Shown here piece by piece: positions 1 through 7,792 of a DNA stretch of 64,000 bases. The translations under genes and the position numbers were made by a program. The DNA comes from Pseudomonas sp. GTDB lineage: Bacteria; Pseudomonadota; Gammaproteobacteria; Pseudomonadales; Pseudomonadaceae. Each line of letters starts with the position of its first letter. Positions within the stretch are counted from its first letter, which is position 1. The stretch lies in contig NZ_JAUXMX010000062.1 in NCBI RefSeq assembly GCF_030683065.1, forward strand, positions 1-64,000. Reading direction: 5' to 3'. The notes beneath the pieces were generated by a model. The model saw nothing but the letters and a program-made list of their open reading frames with translations. It had not been told where the DNA came from and did not search any database.

Positions 1-51
1 GCCGAAGGAAAGCCCCTCGGGAAGATCGCCCCTGTGCAGCGTGACCGCCAT
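1..51 (-). CDS. N-terminal fragment of an RNase D-like 3'-5' exonuclease (partial, cut by window edge)
   Basis: Read leftwards from an ATG at 51 the strand gives 17 open codons, MAVTLHRGDLPEGLSFG, and runs off the edge. A GGAG lies about 7 bases upstream of the ATG. From memory, alphaproteobacterial (Rhodobacterales-type) RNase D proteins begin with a similar short segment ending in 'DLPxGLxxG' just before the first exonuclease motif. The fragment stops before any catalytic residue, so the family call rests only on resemblance of the start. It would be unexpected next to Pseudomonas rnr, where purA is the usual neighbour. A foreign insertion or a contig join is possible. Confidence 0.33.
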   Translation of the reverse strand, partial: MAVTLHRGDLPEGLSFG

Positions 52-110
52 GTTCCGGCTCCGCTTGGCCCCGAAGGGCGGCAGCGGCAGCGGCCGCCGC
101 GAGAAAAGAG

Positions 111-197
111 TGGTGCCCAGGAGAAGACTCGAACTTCCACGACCGTAAGGTCACCAGCACCTGAAGCTGGCGTGTCTACCAATTTCACCACCTGGGC
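111..197 (-). tRNA. tRNA-Leu (anticodon CAG)
   Basis: The minus strand folds into an 87-nt class II tRNA with encoded CCA. The acceptor stem GCCCAGG pairs with CCTGGGC. The anticodon stem CCAGC/GCTGG encloses the loop TTCAGGT with anticodon CAG. A long variable arm (GACC TTAC GGTC) and a TTCGAGT T-loop follow. The long variable arm and the CAG anticodon identify tRNA-Leu. It is divergent from rnr, so its promoter must lie in the AT-rich 200-410 gap. tRNA-Leu genes are common integration targets, but no integrase is visible here. Confidence 0.95.
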
Positions 198-411
198 ATT
201 TGTTGCTAACGTAACTTTTTACTATCAACTACAACTCGGTTAACATCGTTTCCCGTTGTTGTGGCGCGCATAATACGGATCGACTTTTTACTTGTAAACC
301 CCTGAAGCGAAAAAATTTTATTATCTGTGCTGGGCTGACCCGAGTAGTGGTTTCGCGCTTCAATAGGCACATGGCAAACCGAATTTATATAGAAAAGGTG
401 AACTCTCTCTA

Positions 412-2958
412 ATGGCCGACTGGCAATCCCTCGACCCTGAGGCCGCTCGTGAAGCGGAAAAATACGAAAACCCCATCCCGAGTCGCGAGTTGATTCTGCA
501 GCACCTCGCTGAGCGTGGTTCCCCGGCTAACCGTGAGCAGTTGCTCGACGAGTTCGGCTTGACCACAGAAGAGCAAATCGAGGCGCTGCGCCGTCGACTG
601 CGCGCCATGGAGCGCGACGGTCAGTTGATCTATACCCGTCGCGGCACTTATGCGCCTGTGGACAAGCTGGACCTGATTCTCGGGCGCGTAAGCGGTCACC
701 GTGATGGCTTTGGTTTCCTGATCCCGGACGATGGCAGCGATGACCTGTTCTTGAGCCCGGCGCAAATGCGCCTGGTCTTCGATGGCGACCGTGCCTTGGC
801 ACGGGTTACCGGCCTGGATCGGCGCGGCCGCCGGGAAGGCGGTATTGTCGAAGTGCTGACCCGTGCCCACGAAACTATCGTGGGTCGCTATTACGAAGAA
901 AGCGGCATCGGCTTTGTGGTCGCCGACAACCCGAAGATCCAGCAGGAAGTGCTGGTTACTCCGGGGCGCAATGCCGGTGCCAAGCAAGGGCAGTTCGTCG
1001 AGGTGAAAATCACCCACTGGCCGACCCCGCGCTTTCAGCCGCAGGGCGACGTGATGGAAGTGGTTGGCAACTACATGGCGCCTGGCATGGAAATCGACGT
1101 GGCGCTGCGCAGCTATGACATTCCGCATGTCTGGCCAGAAGCCGTGGTCAAGGAAGCGCGCAAGCTCAGGCCAGAAGTAGAAGACAAGGACAAGGAAAAG
1201 CGCATCGATCTGCGCCACCTGCCCTTCGTCACTATCGATGGTGAAGATGCCCGCGATTTCGATGATGCGGTCTACTGCGAGAAGAATGGCAGCAACTGGC
1301 GGCTGTTCTCAGGTGGCTGGAAACTGTATGTGGCGATTGCCGATGTTTCCCACTATGTGAAAGTCGATTCGGCGCTGGATGCCGAGGCGCAGGTACGCGG
1401 CAACTCGGTGTATTTCCCCGAGCGGGTGATCCCGATGCTGCCGGAGGAGCTGTCCAACGGCCTCTGCTCGCTGAATCCGCAGGTGGATCGTTTGGCCCTG
1501 GTCTGCGAGATGAGCATCTCGAAAACCGGCAAGATGGTCGACTACCAGTTCTGCGAAGCGGTGATCCACTCCCATGCGCGCCTGACCTACAACAAGGTCA
1601 GTGCCATGCTCGAAGAGCCGAAAGGCAGCGAAGGCAAGGCCTTGCGCAGTGAGTACAAAGAAGTGCTGCCGCATCTCAAGCAGCTCTACTCGCTGTACCA
1701 GGTATTGCTGGCGGCACGCCATGAGCGTGGTGCCATCGACTTCGAGACCCAGGAGACGCGGATTGTCTTCGGTGCCGATCGCAAGATCGCCGAAATCCGT
1801 CCGACCCAGCGTAATGATGCGCACAAGCTGATCGAGGAATGCATGCTGGCTGCCAACGTGGCCACCGCCGCGTTCATGCAGAAGCATGAAATCCCGGCGC
1901 TGTATCGCGTGCATGATGGTCCGCCACCCGAGCGGGTGGAAAAACTCAAGGCTTTCCTCACCGAGTTGGGCCTGTCCCTGCATCGCGGCAAGTCCAAAGA
2001 GGGGCCGTCGCCCAAGGACTACCAGGCGCTGCTGGAAAGCATCCGTGGTCGTCCGGATTACCACCTGATCCAGACCGTGATGCTGCGTTCGCTCAGTCAG
2101 GCGGTGTACAGCGCCGACAATCAGGGCCACTTCGGCCTGAATTACGAGGCCTATGCCCACTTCACCTCGCCGATCCGACGTTACCCGGATCTGCTGATCC
2201 ATCGGGCTATCCGCAGTGTGATTCGCTCCAAGCTCGACACCCCGCACGTCAAGCGAGCTGGCGCAGCGAGCATGCCCAAGGCGCGCATCTATCCTTACGA
2301 TGAGCCGATTCTGGAGCAGCTTGGCGAGCAGTGTTCGATGTCCGAGCGCCGCGCCGACGAGGCGACCCGTGACGTAGTGAACTGGCTGAAATGCGAGTTC
2401 ATGAAGGATCGTGTCGGCGAAACATTCCCGGGGGTTATTACGGCGGTGACTGGCTTCGGTCTGTTCATCGAGTTGACCGATATCTACGTCGAAGGCTTGG
2501 TGCATGTCACCGCCTTGCCGGCCGACTACTACCACTTTGATCCGGTGCATCATCGCCTGGCCGGAGAGCGCAGTGGGCGTAACTTCCGCCTCGGTGACAC
2601 GGTCGAAGTCAAGGTCATGCGGGTGGATCTGGACGAGCGCAAGATCGACTTCGAAATGGCCCAGAGCGTCGTGGATGCGCCAGTCGGGCGCCGGCGCGGT
2701 GGTTTCGAGTCAGCTGCAGGTAAAACTGAGCGCAGGGACGGGCGAGTTACCGCTGCTGCTGGTACCGATGTGGACAAAAGTCGCGAGCTGAAAAAGGCAC
2801 TGTTGGCCGAGTCCAAAGGCAAGGGTCGCGGCGCTAAAAGCGAATCCACCAGGCCAGCGAGCGCGGATGCCAAATCCGCCAAGCACCGCAAGGGGCCGCC
2901 AAAAGGCGGGGCTCCGGCTGCTGGTGGCGCTCCACGCAAGCGTAAGGCGAAGTCATGA
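412..2958 (+). CDS. rnr: Ribonuclease R
   Basis: An 848-residue 3'-5' exoribonuclease of the RNB family, a processive enzyme that degrades structured RNA and takes part in rRNA/tRNA quality control. Order of parts: N-terminal winged-helix (about 25-90), two cold-shock OB domains (about 90-250), the RNB core starting near 270 with metal-binding aspartates in DGEDARDFDD (276-285), the conserved FTSPIRRYPDL stretch, an S1 domain near 660-735, and a long Lys/Arg-rich tail typical of RNase R rather than RNase II. The ATG at 412 follows GAAAAGGTGAA. Its stop overlaps the rlmB start (ATGA), so the two are translationally coupled. Confidence 0.97.
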   Translation: MADWQSLDPEAAREAEKYENPIPSRELILQHLAERGSPANREQLLDEFGLTTEEQIEALRRRLRAMERDGQLIYTRRGTYAPVDKLDLILGRVSGHRDGFGFLIPDDGSDDLFLSPAQMRLVFDGDRALARVTGLDRRGRREGGIVEVLTRAHETIVGRYYEESGIGFVVADNPKIQQEVLVTPGRNAGAKQGQFVEVKITHWPTPRFQPQGDVMEVVGNYMAPGMEIDVALRSYDIPHVWPEAVVKEARKLRPEVEDKDKEKRIDLRHLPFVTIDGEDARDFDDAVYCEKNGSNWRLFSGGWKLYVAIADVSHYVKVDSALDAEAQVRGNSVYFPERVIPMLPEELSNGLCSLNPQVDRLALVCEMSISKTGKMVDYQFCEAVIHSHARLTYNKVSAMLEEPKGSEGKALRSEYKEVLPHLKQLYSLYQVLLAARHERGAIDFETQETRIVFGADRKIAEIRPTQRNDAHKLIEECMLAANVATAAFMQKHEIPALYRVHDGPPPERVEKLKAFLTELGLSLHRGKSKEGPSPKDYQALLESIRGRPDYHLIQTVMLRSLSQAVYSADNQGHFGLNYEAYAHFTSPIRRYPDLLIHRAIRSVIRSKLDTPHVKRAGAASMPKARIYPYDEPILEQLGEQCSMSERRADEATRDVVNWLKCEFMKDRVGETFPGVITAVTGFGLFIELTDIYVEGLVHVTALPADYYHFDPVHHRLAGERSGRNFRLGDTVEVKVMRVDLDERKIDFEMAQSVVDAPVGRRRGGFESAAGKTERRDGRVTAAAGTDVDKSRELKKALLAESKGKGRGAKSESTRPASADAKSAKHRKGPPKGGAPAAGGAPRKRKAKS

Positions 2959-3707
2959 GTCAGCTGGAAAAGATCTACGGCGTGCATGCCGTGGAAGCCT
3001 TGCTGCGTCATCACCCCAAGCGGGTCAAGCAGGTCTGGCTCGCTGAAGGGCGTAATGATCCTCGGGTGCAAGTCCTGCTTGCATTGGCGGCTGAGGCGCG
3101 GGTTGCCGTTGGCCAGTGCGAGCGCCGGGAGATGGATGTCTGGGTCGAAGGCGTGCATCAGGGTGTGGTTGCCGATGTCAGTCCTAGTCAGGTCTGGGGG
3201 GAGGCGATGCTCGAGGAGTTACTTGATCGCGCCATAGGTCCGCCGCTGTTGCTGGTGCTGGACGGGGTAACCGATCCGCACAACCTCGGCGCCTGTCTGC
3301 GTACCGCCGATGCCGCGGGTGCGTTGGCGGTGATCGTGCCGAAGGACAAGTCTGCCACGCTCAATGCCACGGTACGCAAGGTGGCCTGCGGGGCCGCCGA
3401 GGTGATTCCGCTGGTGGCGGTGACTAACCTGGCGCGCAGTCTGGAGAAACTCCGGCAGCGTGGTCTGTGGGTGGTTGGTACTGCGGGTGAAGCTGAGCAA
3501 GAGCTGTATCAGTACGACATGACCGGGCCAACGGTGCTGGTCATGGGGGCTGAAGGCAAAGGCATGCGCCGTCTGACTCGCGAGCATTGCGATTACCTGG
3601 TCAGGCTGCCAATGGCGGGCAGCGTCAGTAGTCTCAATGTCTCGGTCGCGACCGGGGTCTGTCTGTTCGAAGCACTGCGCCAGCGCAGCAGCAAGAGCAA
3701 AGCTTAA
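2955..3707 (+). CDS. rlmB: 23S rRNA (guanosine-2'-O-)-methyltransferase RlmB
   Basis: A 250-residue SPOUT-class TrmH-family enzyme that methylates the ribose of G2251 (E. coli numbering) in the 23S peptidyl-transferase loop. The N-terminal L30e-like substrate-binding domain covers about 1-75. The three SPOUT motifs are visible: DPHNLGACLRTADAAG (107-122), VMGAEGKGM (196-204) and the knot-forming LPMAGSVSSLNVSVATG (218-234). The start overlaps the rnr stop by four bases, an arrangement conserved in gammaproteobacteria, and indicates one rnr-rlmB transcript. Confidence 0.96.
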   Translation: MSQLEKIYGVHAVEALLRHHPKRVKQVWLAEGRNDPRVQVLLALAAEARVAVGQCERREMDVWVEGVHQGVVADVSPSQVWGEAMLEELLDRAIGPPLLLVLDGVTDPHNLGACLRTADAAGALAVIVPKDKSATLNATVRKVACGAAEVIPLVAVTNLARSLEKLRQRGLWVVGTAGEAEQELYQYDMTGPTVLVMGAEGKGMRRLTREHCDYLVRLPMAGSVSSLNVSVATGVCLFEALRQRSSKSKA

Positions 3708-3723
3708 TCCCCATAGGCGTCAG

Positions 3724-3766
3724 CTTGCTGGTGATCTGCTCTCCATTTGAGTCGATCGCCAGCAGG
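3724..3766. repeat. REP-like imperfect inverted repeat after rlmB
   Basis: CTTGCTGGTGATC (3724-3736) pairs with GATCGCCAGCAGG (3754-3766), with mismatches tolerated by wobble. The same core, CTTGCTGGCGATCA, recurs at 27803-27839. It belongs to a REP family well known in fluorescent pseudomonads. It may also act as a transcription end for rnr-rlmB. Confidence 0.6.
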
Positions 3767-3913
3767 CGCGCAGACCGGGCTGGGCTGAGTTTGGCGTGGA
3801 TGTCGACGGTCGAGCGGAGCGCTACGCGCTCGCTGTTGGGCTTCGTCGCTGCGTTCCTCGGGCTGCGCGTCCCGACCTGACCTGTCAGTTGTTCAAATAA
3901 TCACCAATCCACC

Positions 3914-3942
3914 TTGCTTGTGCCTGGGCGCTTCTCTAGAAT
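3914..3942 (+). promoter_or_regulatory. Sigma-70 promoter of the rpsF-rpsR-rplI operon
   Basis: A -35 box TTGCTT (3914-3919) and a -10 box TAGAAT (3937-3942) are separated by exactly 17 bases. Transcription would start near 3949 and give a leader of about 110 nt. A perfect 9-bp inverted repeat, AATAGCGCC (3940-3948) and GGCGCTATT (3965-3973), overlaps the -10/start region and could be an operator-like site. Confidence 0.65.
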
Positions 3943-4017
3943 AGCGCCCCTTGCTGCGACGGCAGGCGCTATTGCGCCCTTCTGTTTCGGCAAGACACAC
4001 AGTGATATTCACTCCTT

Positions 4018-4041
4018 GCCTGACCGCGTTTGGCGGCAGGC
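4018..4041 (+). promoter_or_regulatory. Candidate S6:S18-binding leader hairpin of rpsF mRNA
   Basis: GCCTG (4018-4022) pairs with CAGGC (4037-4041). After one bulged A, CCGC (4024-4027) pairs with GCGG (4033-4036). The hairpin ends about 20 bases before the rpsF ATG. Many bacteria have a conserved rpsF leader (the S6:S18 motif, with a characteristic CCG) that binds the S6-S18 dimer and represses translation. Position and the CCG element fit that model. Whether the CCG is bulged as required cannot be decided by eye. Confidence 0.45.
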
Positions 4042-4062
4042 TTCAACCCGTAAGGAGCATTT

Positions 4063-4488
4063 ATGCGTCATTACGAAATCATCTTTCTGGTTCACCCGGA
4101 TCAGAGCGAGCAAGTCGGCGGCATGGTTGAGCGTTACACCAAGCTGATCGAAGAAGACGGCGGTAAGATTCACCGCCTGGAAGATTGGGGTCGTCGTCAG
4201 CTGGCTTACGCCATCAACAACGTCCACAAAGCTCACTACGTGATGCTCAACGTTGAGTGCACTGGCAAGGCCCTGGCCGAGCTGGAAGACAACTTCCGTT
4301 ACAACGATGCCGTGATCCGTAACCTGGTCATCCGTCGCGACGAGGCCGTTATCGACCAGTCCGAGATGCTCAAGGCCGAAGAAAACCGCAGTGAGCGCCG
4401 TGAGCGTCGCGACCGTCCTGACAGTGCCGATTCCGCCGATGGCGATGACAGCGACTCCAGTGACAGCAGCGATAACGCTGACGAGTAA
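4063..4488 (+). CDS. rpsF: 30S ribosomal protein S6
   Basis: A 141-residue S6, which binds S18 and the central domain of 16S rRNA. The start MRHYEIIFLVHPDQSEQVGG is diagnostic. The body ends near residue 100 and is followed by an Arg-rich patch and then an Asp/Ser-rich acidic tail to the end. In E. coli the S6 C-terminus is extended with glutamates by RimK. A long acidic tail is common in pseudomonads. The ATG follows the SD sequence TAAGGAG. First gene of the rpsF-rpsR-DUF2232-rplI cluster. Confidence 0.97.
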   Translation: MRHYEIIFLVHPDQSEQVGGMVERYTKLIEEDGGKIHRLEDWGRRQLAYAINNVHKAHYVMLNVECTGKALAELEDNFRYNDAVIRNLVIRRDEAVIDQSEMLKAEENRSERRERRDRPDSADSADGDDSDSSDSSDNADE

Positions 4489-4516
4489 TCCACGGATCTA
4501 TTGAGGAGCCACTCTC

Positions 4517-4747
4517 ATGGCACGTTTCTTCCGTCGTCGTAAATTCTGCCGTTTTACTGCAGAAGAAGTGAAAGAGATCGATTTCAAAGATCTCAACACG
4601 CTGAAAGCTTACATCTCGGAAACCGGCAAGATCGTTCCTAGCCGTATCACCGGTACTAAGGCTCGTTATCAGCGTCAGCTGGCTACCGCTATCAAGCGCG
4701 CCCGCTTCCTGGCCCTGCTGCCCTACACCGACAGCCACGGCCGCTGA
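4517..4747 (+). CDS. rpsR: 30S ribosomal protein S18
   Basis: A 76-residue S18, the partner of S6 on the 30S platform. It has the basic N-terminus MARFFRRRKFCRF and the conserved segment ITGTKARYQRQL. Length matches the family. It lies 28 bases behind rpsF with its own GAGGAG SD, so the two subunits of the S6-S18 dimer are made from one message. Confidence 0.97.
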   Translation: MARFFRRRKFCRFTAEEVKEIDFKDLNTLKAYISETGKIVPSRITGTKARYQRQLATAIKRARFLALLPYTDSHGR

Positions 4748-4783
4748 TACCGGGTGTTCGACAAGAAGTAAGGGATAAAACGC

Positions 4784-5677
4784 ATGCGCGCCTTAGCTGA
4801 ATTCATTATGCGCGGCCGCATGCAGGCCATCCTTGTGGTGGTCGTTTCGGCGGCATTGCCGTTGCTGTTCTGGTTAAGTGCTGCCGCAGGTTGCCTGGTG
4901 CTCCTGCGGCGCGGTTTGAGTGATGCCCTGGGCATCCTCGCTTGGGCCATGCTACCGGCGATAGTCTGGTGGTATTTTGGTGAGCCGCGCACCCTGTTGG
5001 TGTTGCTCGGTGCACTGGGGCTGGCGTTGTTGTTACGCGCCAGTCTGTCCTGGGATCGTGTGCTGCTTTGCAGCGTGGCATTGGGCTTGGTGTACGGGTT
5101 GGTTTTGGGCGCGGTGTTCCGCGAACCCATCGCGGCGATGGCAGGTGAGCTACAAAAGCTCCTGCCGCAAATGCTCGATGGGGTTCACCAGCAGATGTCG
5201 GTGGACGATCGAGCGCGCCTGGACAGCCTGATTGCACCGGTACTAACCGGTTTATTAGCGGCTTTGCTGCAGATTGTCAGCCTGTTGAGCCTGCTGGTTG
5301 GGCGATATTGGCAGGCGTTGTTGTACAACCCTGGTGGTTTTGGGCGCGAGTTTCGTGCGCTACGACTGCCGCTGGCACCGGCTATGTTGCTGCTGGTTGG
5401 CATGCTAATGGGCCCCAATCTGGGGCCGCAGATGGCCATGTTGACCCCGCTGTGCAGTGTGCCGCTGGTGTTCGCCGCCGTTGCCCTGTTGCACGGGCTG
5501 GTGGCGCAAGGGCGATTGGCCAAGTTCTGGCTAGTCGGGTTGTACATCACGCTGCTGCTGTTTATGCAGCTGACTTATCCGTTACTGGTGGTTTTGGCCA
5601 TTGTCGACAGCCTGTTTGATTTTCGTGGTCGCTTCGAGCGCAAGCAAGGCTCGGGTCCTGCGAACGGTGAAGGTTAA
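4784..5677 (+). CDS. DUF2232 (YybS-like) integral membrane protein
   Basis: A 297-residue hydrophobic protein with about seven or eight predicted membrane helices and short charged loops. A soluble segment, roughly 115-150 (EPIAAMAGELQKLLPQMLDG...), splits the helices. The DUF2232 family sits between rpsR and rplI in pseudomonads and in some Firmicutes, but its function is unknown. The ATG at 4784 comes 36 bases after rpsR and 21 bases separate it from rplI, so it is co-transcribed with ribosomal protein genes. No catalytic motif is visible. Confidence 0.8.
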   Translation: MRALAEFIMRGRMQAILVVVVSAALPLLFWLSAAAGCLVLLRRGLSDALGILAWAMLPAIVWWYFGEPRTLLVLLGALGLALLLRASLSWDRVLLCSVALGLVYGLVLGAVFREPIAAMAGELQKLLPQMLDGVHQQMSVDDRARLDSLIAPVLTGLLAALLQIVSLLSLLVGRYWQALLYNPGGFGREFRALRLPLAPAMLLLVGMLMGPNLGPQMAMLTPLCSVPLVFAAVALLHGLVAQGRLAKFWLVGLYITLLLFMQLTYPLLVVLAIVDSLFDFRGRFERKQGSGPANGEG

Positions 5678-5698
5678 AAGTTAAGAGGTTATTACCAA

Positions 5699-6148
5699 AT
5701 GGAACTGATCCTGCTGGAAAAAATCGCCAACCTGGGCAACCTGGGCGATAAAGTGAACGTTAAGGCCGGTTACGGTCGTAACTTCCTGCTGCCATTCGGC
5801 AAAGCTACCGCTGCAACTGCTGCCAACGTGGCTGCGTTTGAAGCGCGTCGTGCCGAATTGGAACAGCTGGCTGCCGATAAGAAAGCATCTGCTGAAACTC
5901 GCGCCGCACAGCTGGCTGAACTGGAAGTCACCATCACCGCCACCGCGGGCGATGAAGGCAAGCTGTTCGGCTCCATCGGCACTCACGACATCGCTGATGC
6001 CCTGACCGCCTCCGGCGTGGAAGTGGCCAAGGCTGAAGTGCGTCTGCCGAACGGTACCATTCGCCAGATTGGTGAATACGACGTGGCTGTGCACCTGCAC
6101 TCCGACGTTGAAGCGACCGTACGCGTCGTTGTGGTTGCAGCAGTCTAA
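5699..6148 (+). CDS. rplI: 50S ribosomal protein L9
   Basis: A 149-residue L9, a 23S rRNA-binding protein at the base of the L1 stalk. The N-domain start MELILLEKIANLGNLGD and the glycine/arginine RNA-binding stretch AGYGRNFLLP are intact. An Ala/Glu-rich connecting helix covers about 40-75 and a C-domain follows. Usual family length. Last gene of the cluster, followed by two hairpins, the second a strong terminator. Confidence 0.97.
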   Translation: MELILLEKIANLGNLGDKVNVKAGYGRNFLLPFGKATAATAANVAAFEARRAELEQLAADKKASAETRAAQLAELEVTITATAGDEGKLFGSIGTHDIADALTASGVEVAKAEVRLPNGTIRQIGEYDVAVHLHSDVEATVRVVVVAAV

Positions 6149-6174
6149 GAGCCTTGCTCTGAAGCTAGCCGCTC

Positions 6175-6204
6175 AACGGGCTTGCGCTTAGGTGCAAGCC
6201 CGTT
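6175..6204. repeat. Perfect 11-bp hairpin downstream of rplI
   Basis: AACGGGCTTGC (6175-6185) and GCAAGCCCGTT (6194-6204) flank an 8-base loop. It directly precedes the intrinsic terminator and may stabilise the 3' end of the rpsF operon mRNA. Confidence 0.6.
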
Positions 6205-6210
6205 AACATC

Positions 6211-6251
6211 GGGCACGGCATTGCGAAAGCGATGCCGTGCCCTTTGTTTTT
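6211..6251 (+). terminator. Rho-independent terminator of the rpsF-rplI operon
   Basis: A 14-bp stem (6211-6224 with 6229-6242, one G-U pair) is closed by a GAAA tetraloop and followed by a T-rich run, TTTGTTTTT. It lies 43 bases upstream of the dnaB start, so dnaB must be expressed from read-through or a promoter in this short space. Confidence 0.88.
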
Positions 6252-6293
6252 CAACTCTCGAAATTTAGTGCATCCGATTTTGCCCAGAGCCTT

Positions 6294-7688
6294 ATGAACG
6301 ACATCAGTATTCCCGAGCAATATGATCTGCAAACCTCCGCCTTGAAAGTGCCGCCGCACTCGATCGAGGCCGAGCAAGCCGTGTTGGGTGGTCTGATGCT
6401 CGACAACAACGCCTGGGAGCGGGTGCTCGATGCGGTGTCCGATGGCGATTTCTATCGCCACGACCATCGCCTGATCTTTCGTGCCATCTTCAAGCTTGCC
6501 GAGCGTAACCACCCGTTCGACGTGGTTACCGTGTCCGAGCAGTTGGACAAGGAGGGGCAGCTGTCCCAAGTTGGCGGCTTGGCTTATCTGGGCGAGCTGG
6601 CGAAGAACATTCCGTCGGTGGCCAACATCAAGGCCTATGCGCAGATCATTCGTGAGCGCGCCACCTTGCGCCAGTTGATCGGCATCAGTGGTGAAATTGC
6701 CGACAGTGCTTATTCGCCGCAGGGGCGTACGGGCGAGGAGATTCTCGACGAGGCCGAGCGACTGATCTTCCAGATTGCCGAGGCGCGGCCTAAAAGCGGT
6801 GGCCCGGTGGGCATCAATGACATCCTGGTCAAGGCCATCGACCGCATCGACACCTTGTTCAACTCGGGCGACGCGATCACCGGGCTGTCCACTGGGTTTA
6901 CCGATCTGGATGCGCAGACCAGCGGCCTGCAGCCGGCCGACCTGGTCATCGTCGCCGGTCGTCCCTCCATGGGTAAGACCACCTTTGCCATGAACCTGGT
7001 GGAAAACGCGGTGCTGCGCAGCGACAAGGCCATCGTTGTGTATTCCCTGGAGATGCCGTCTGACTCCATCGTCATGCGGATGCTTGCCTCGCTCGGTCGT
7101 ATTGACCAGACCAAGGTGCGCGCGGGTCGTCTGGATGACGACGATTGGCCGCGCCTGACCTCGGCGGTCAACCTGCTCAACGACCGCAAGCTGTTCATCG
7201 ATGACACCGCGGGTATCTCGCCGTCGGAGATGCGTGCGCGCACCCGGCGCCTGGCCCGCGAGCACGGCGAGATCGGCATGATCATGGTCGATTACCTGCA
7301 GCTGATGCAGATTCCGGGTTCCAGTAGCGACAGCCGAGTCAACGAGATCTCCGAGATTTCCCGTTCGCTCAAGGCTTTGGCCAAAGAATTCAATTGCCCG
7401 GTGATCGCTCTGTCGCAGCTCAACCGTTCCCTGGAACAGCGACCAAACAAGCGCCCGATCAACTCCGACTTGCGTGAGTCGGGAGCGATCGAGCAGGACG
7501 CCGACATCATCATGTTCGTCTACCGTGATGAGGTTTATCACCCGGAGACCGAGTTCAAGGGTGTGGCCGAGATCATTATCGGTAAGCAGCGTAACGGGCC
7601 TATCGGTACCACGCGGCTGGCTTTTCTCGGCAAGTATTCGCGCTTCGAGAACCTGGCGCCGGGCAGCTATCAGTTTGACGAGGACTAA
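6294..7688 (+). CDS. dnaB: Replicative DNA helicase DnaB
   Basis: A 464-residue hexameric 5'-3' helicase that unwinds the replication fork and recruits primase. The N-terminal DnaB domain covers about 15-120 (PPHSIEAEQAVLGGLMLD). The RecA-like C-terminal domain has Walker A GRPSMGKTT, a Walker B/H2 region MVDYLQLM, and the H3/H4 region ending in SGAIEQDADIIMFVYRDE. I chose the ATG at 6294 because an upstream in-frame ATG at 6237 lies inside the terminator. No intein. An intrinsic terminator follows. Confidence 0.96.
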   Translation: MNDISIPEQYDLQTSALKVPPHSIEAEQAVLGGLMLDNNAWERVLDAVSDGDFYRHDHRLIFRAIFKLAERNHPFDVVTVSEQLDKEGQLSQVGGLAYLGELAKNIPSVANIKAYAQIIRERATLRQLIGISGEIADSAYSPQGRTGEEILDEAERLIFQIAEARPKSGGPVGINDILVKAIDRIDTLFNSGDAITGLSTGFTDLDAQTSGLQPADLVIVAGRPSMGKTTFAMNLVENAVLRSDKAIVVYSLEMPSDSIVMRMLASLGRIDQTKVRAGRLDDDDWPRLTSAVNLLNDRKLFIDDTAGISPSEMRARTRRLAREHGEIGMIMVDYLQLMQIPGSSSDSRVNEISEISRSLKALAKEFNCPVIALSQLNRSLEQRPNKRPINSDLRESGAIEQDADIIMFVYRDEVYHPETEFKGVAEIIIGKQRNGPIGTTRLAFLGKYSRFENLAPGSYQFDED

Positions 7689-7736
7689 GGCTGCGGTGCG
7701 ACGCACTACGTGTGCTTAGCGAGTCAGATCAATAAT

Positions 7737-7777
7737 AACGGGCGATCAGTGGTTAAACTGGTCGCCCGTTTTGTTTT
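7737..7777 (+). terminator. Rho-independent terminator after dnaB
   Basis: AACGGGCGA pairs with TCGCCCGTT (outer arms at 7737 and 7770) around an inner CAG/CTG stem, followed by TTGTTTTC. It ends only about 16 bases before the alr ATG, so alr probably relies on partial read-through or a promoter overlapping this hairpin. Confidence 0.8.
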
Positions 7778-7792
7778 CAGGACATTCCGCTC

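Larger units (their letters stand above)
3708..4062. other. Intergenic stretch between rlmB and rpsF
   Basis: These 355 bases hold no credible gene. The left part contains the REP-like inverted repeat. The middle (about 3770-3900) is GC-rich and shows nothing I can name. The right part contains the rpsF promoter and a structured leader. Confidence 0.7.

Noticed and set aside
111..197. tRNA-Leu as the attachment site of an integrated island
   Set aside because: No integrase or direct repeat of the tRNA 3' end is visible in the window. The right flank is core genome.
6165..7706. A 513-codon open frame antisense to dnaB
   Set aside because: Shadow of dnaB; its start region crosses the dnaB terminator.
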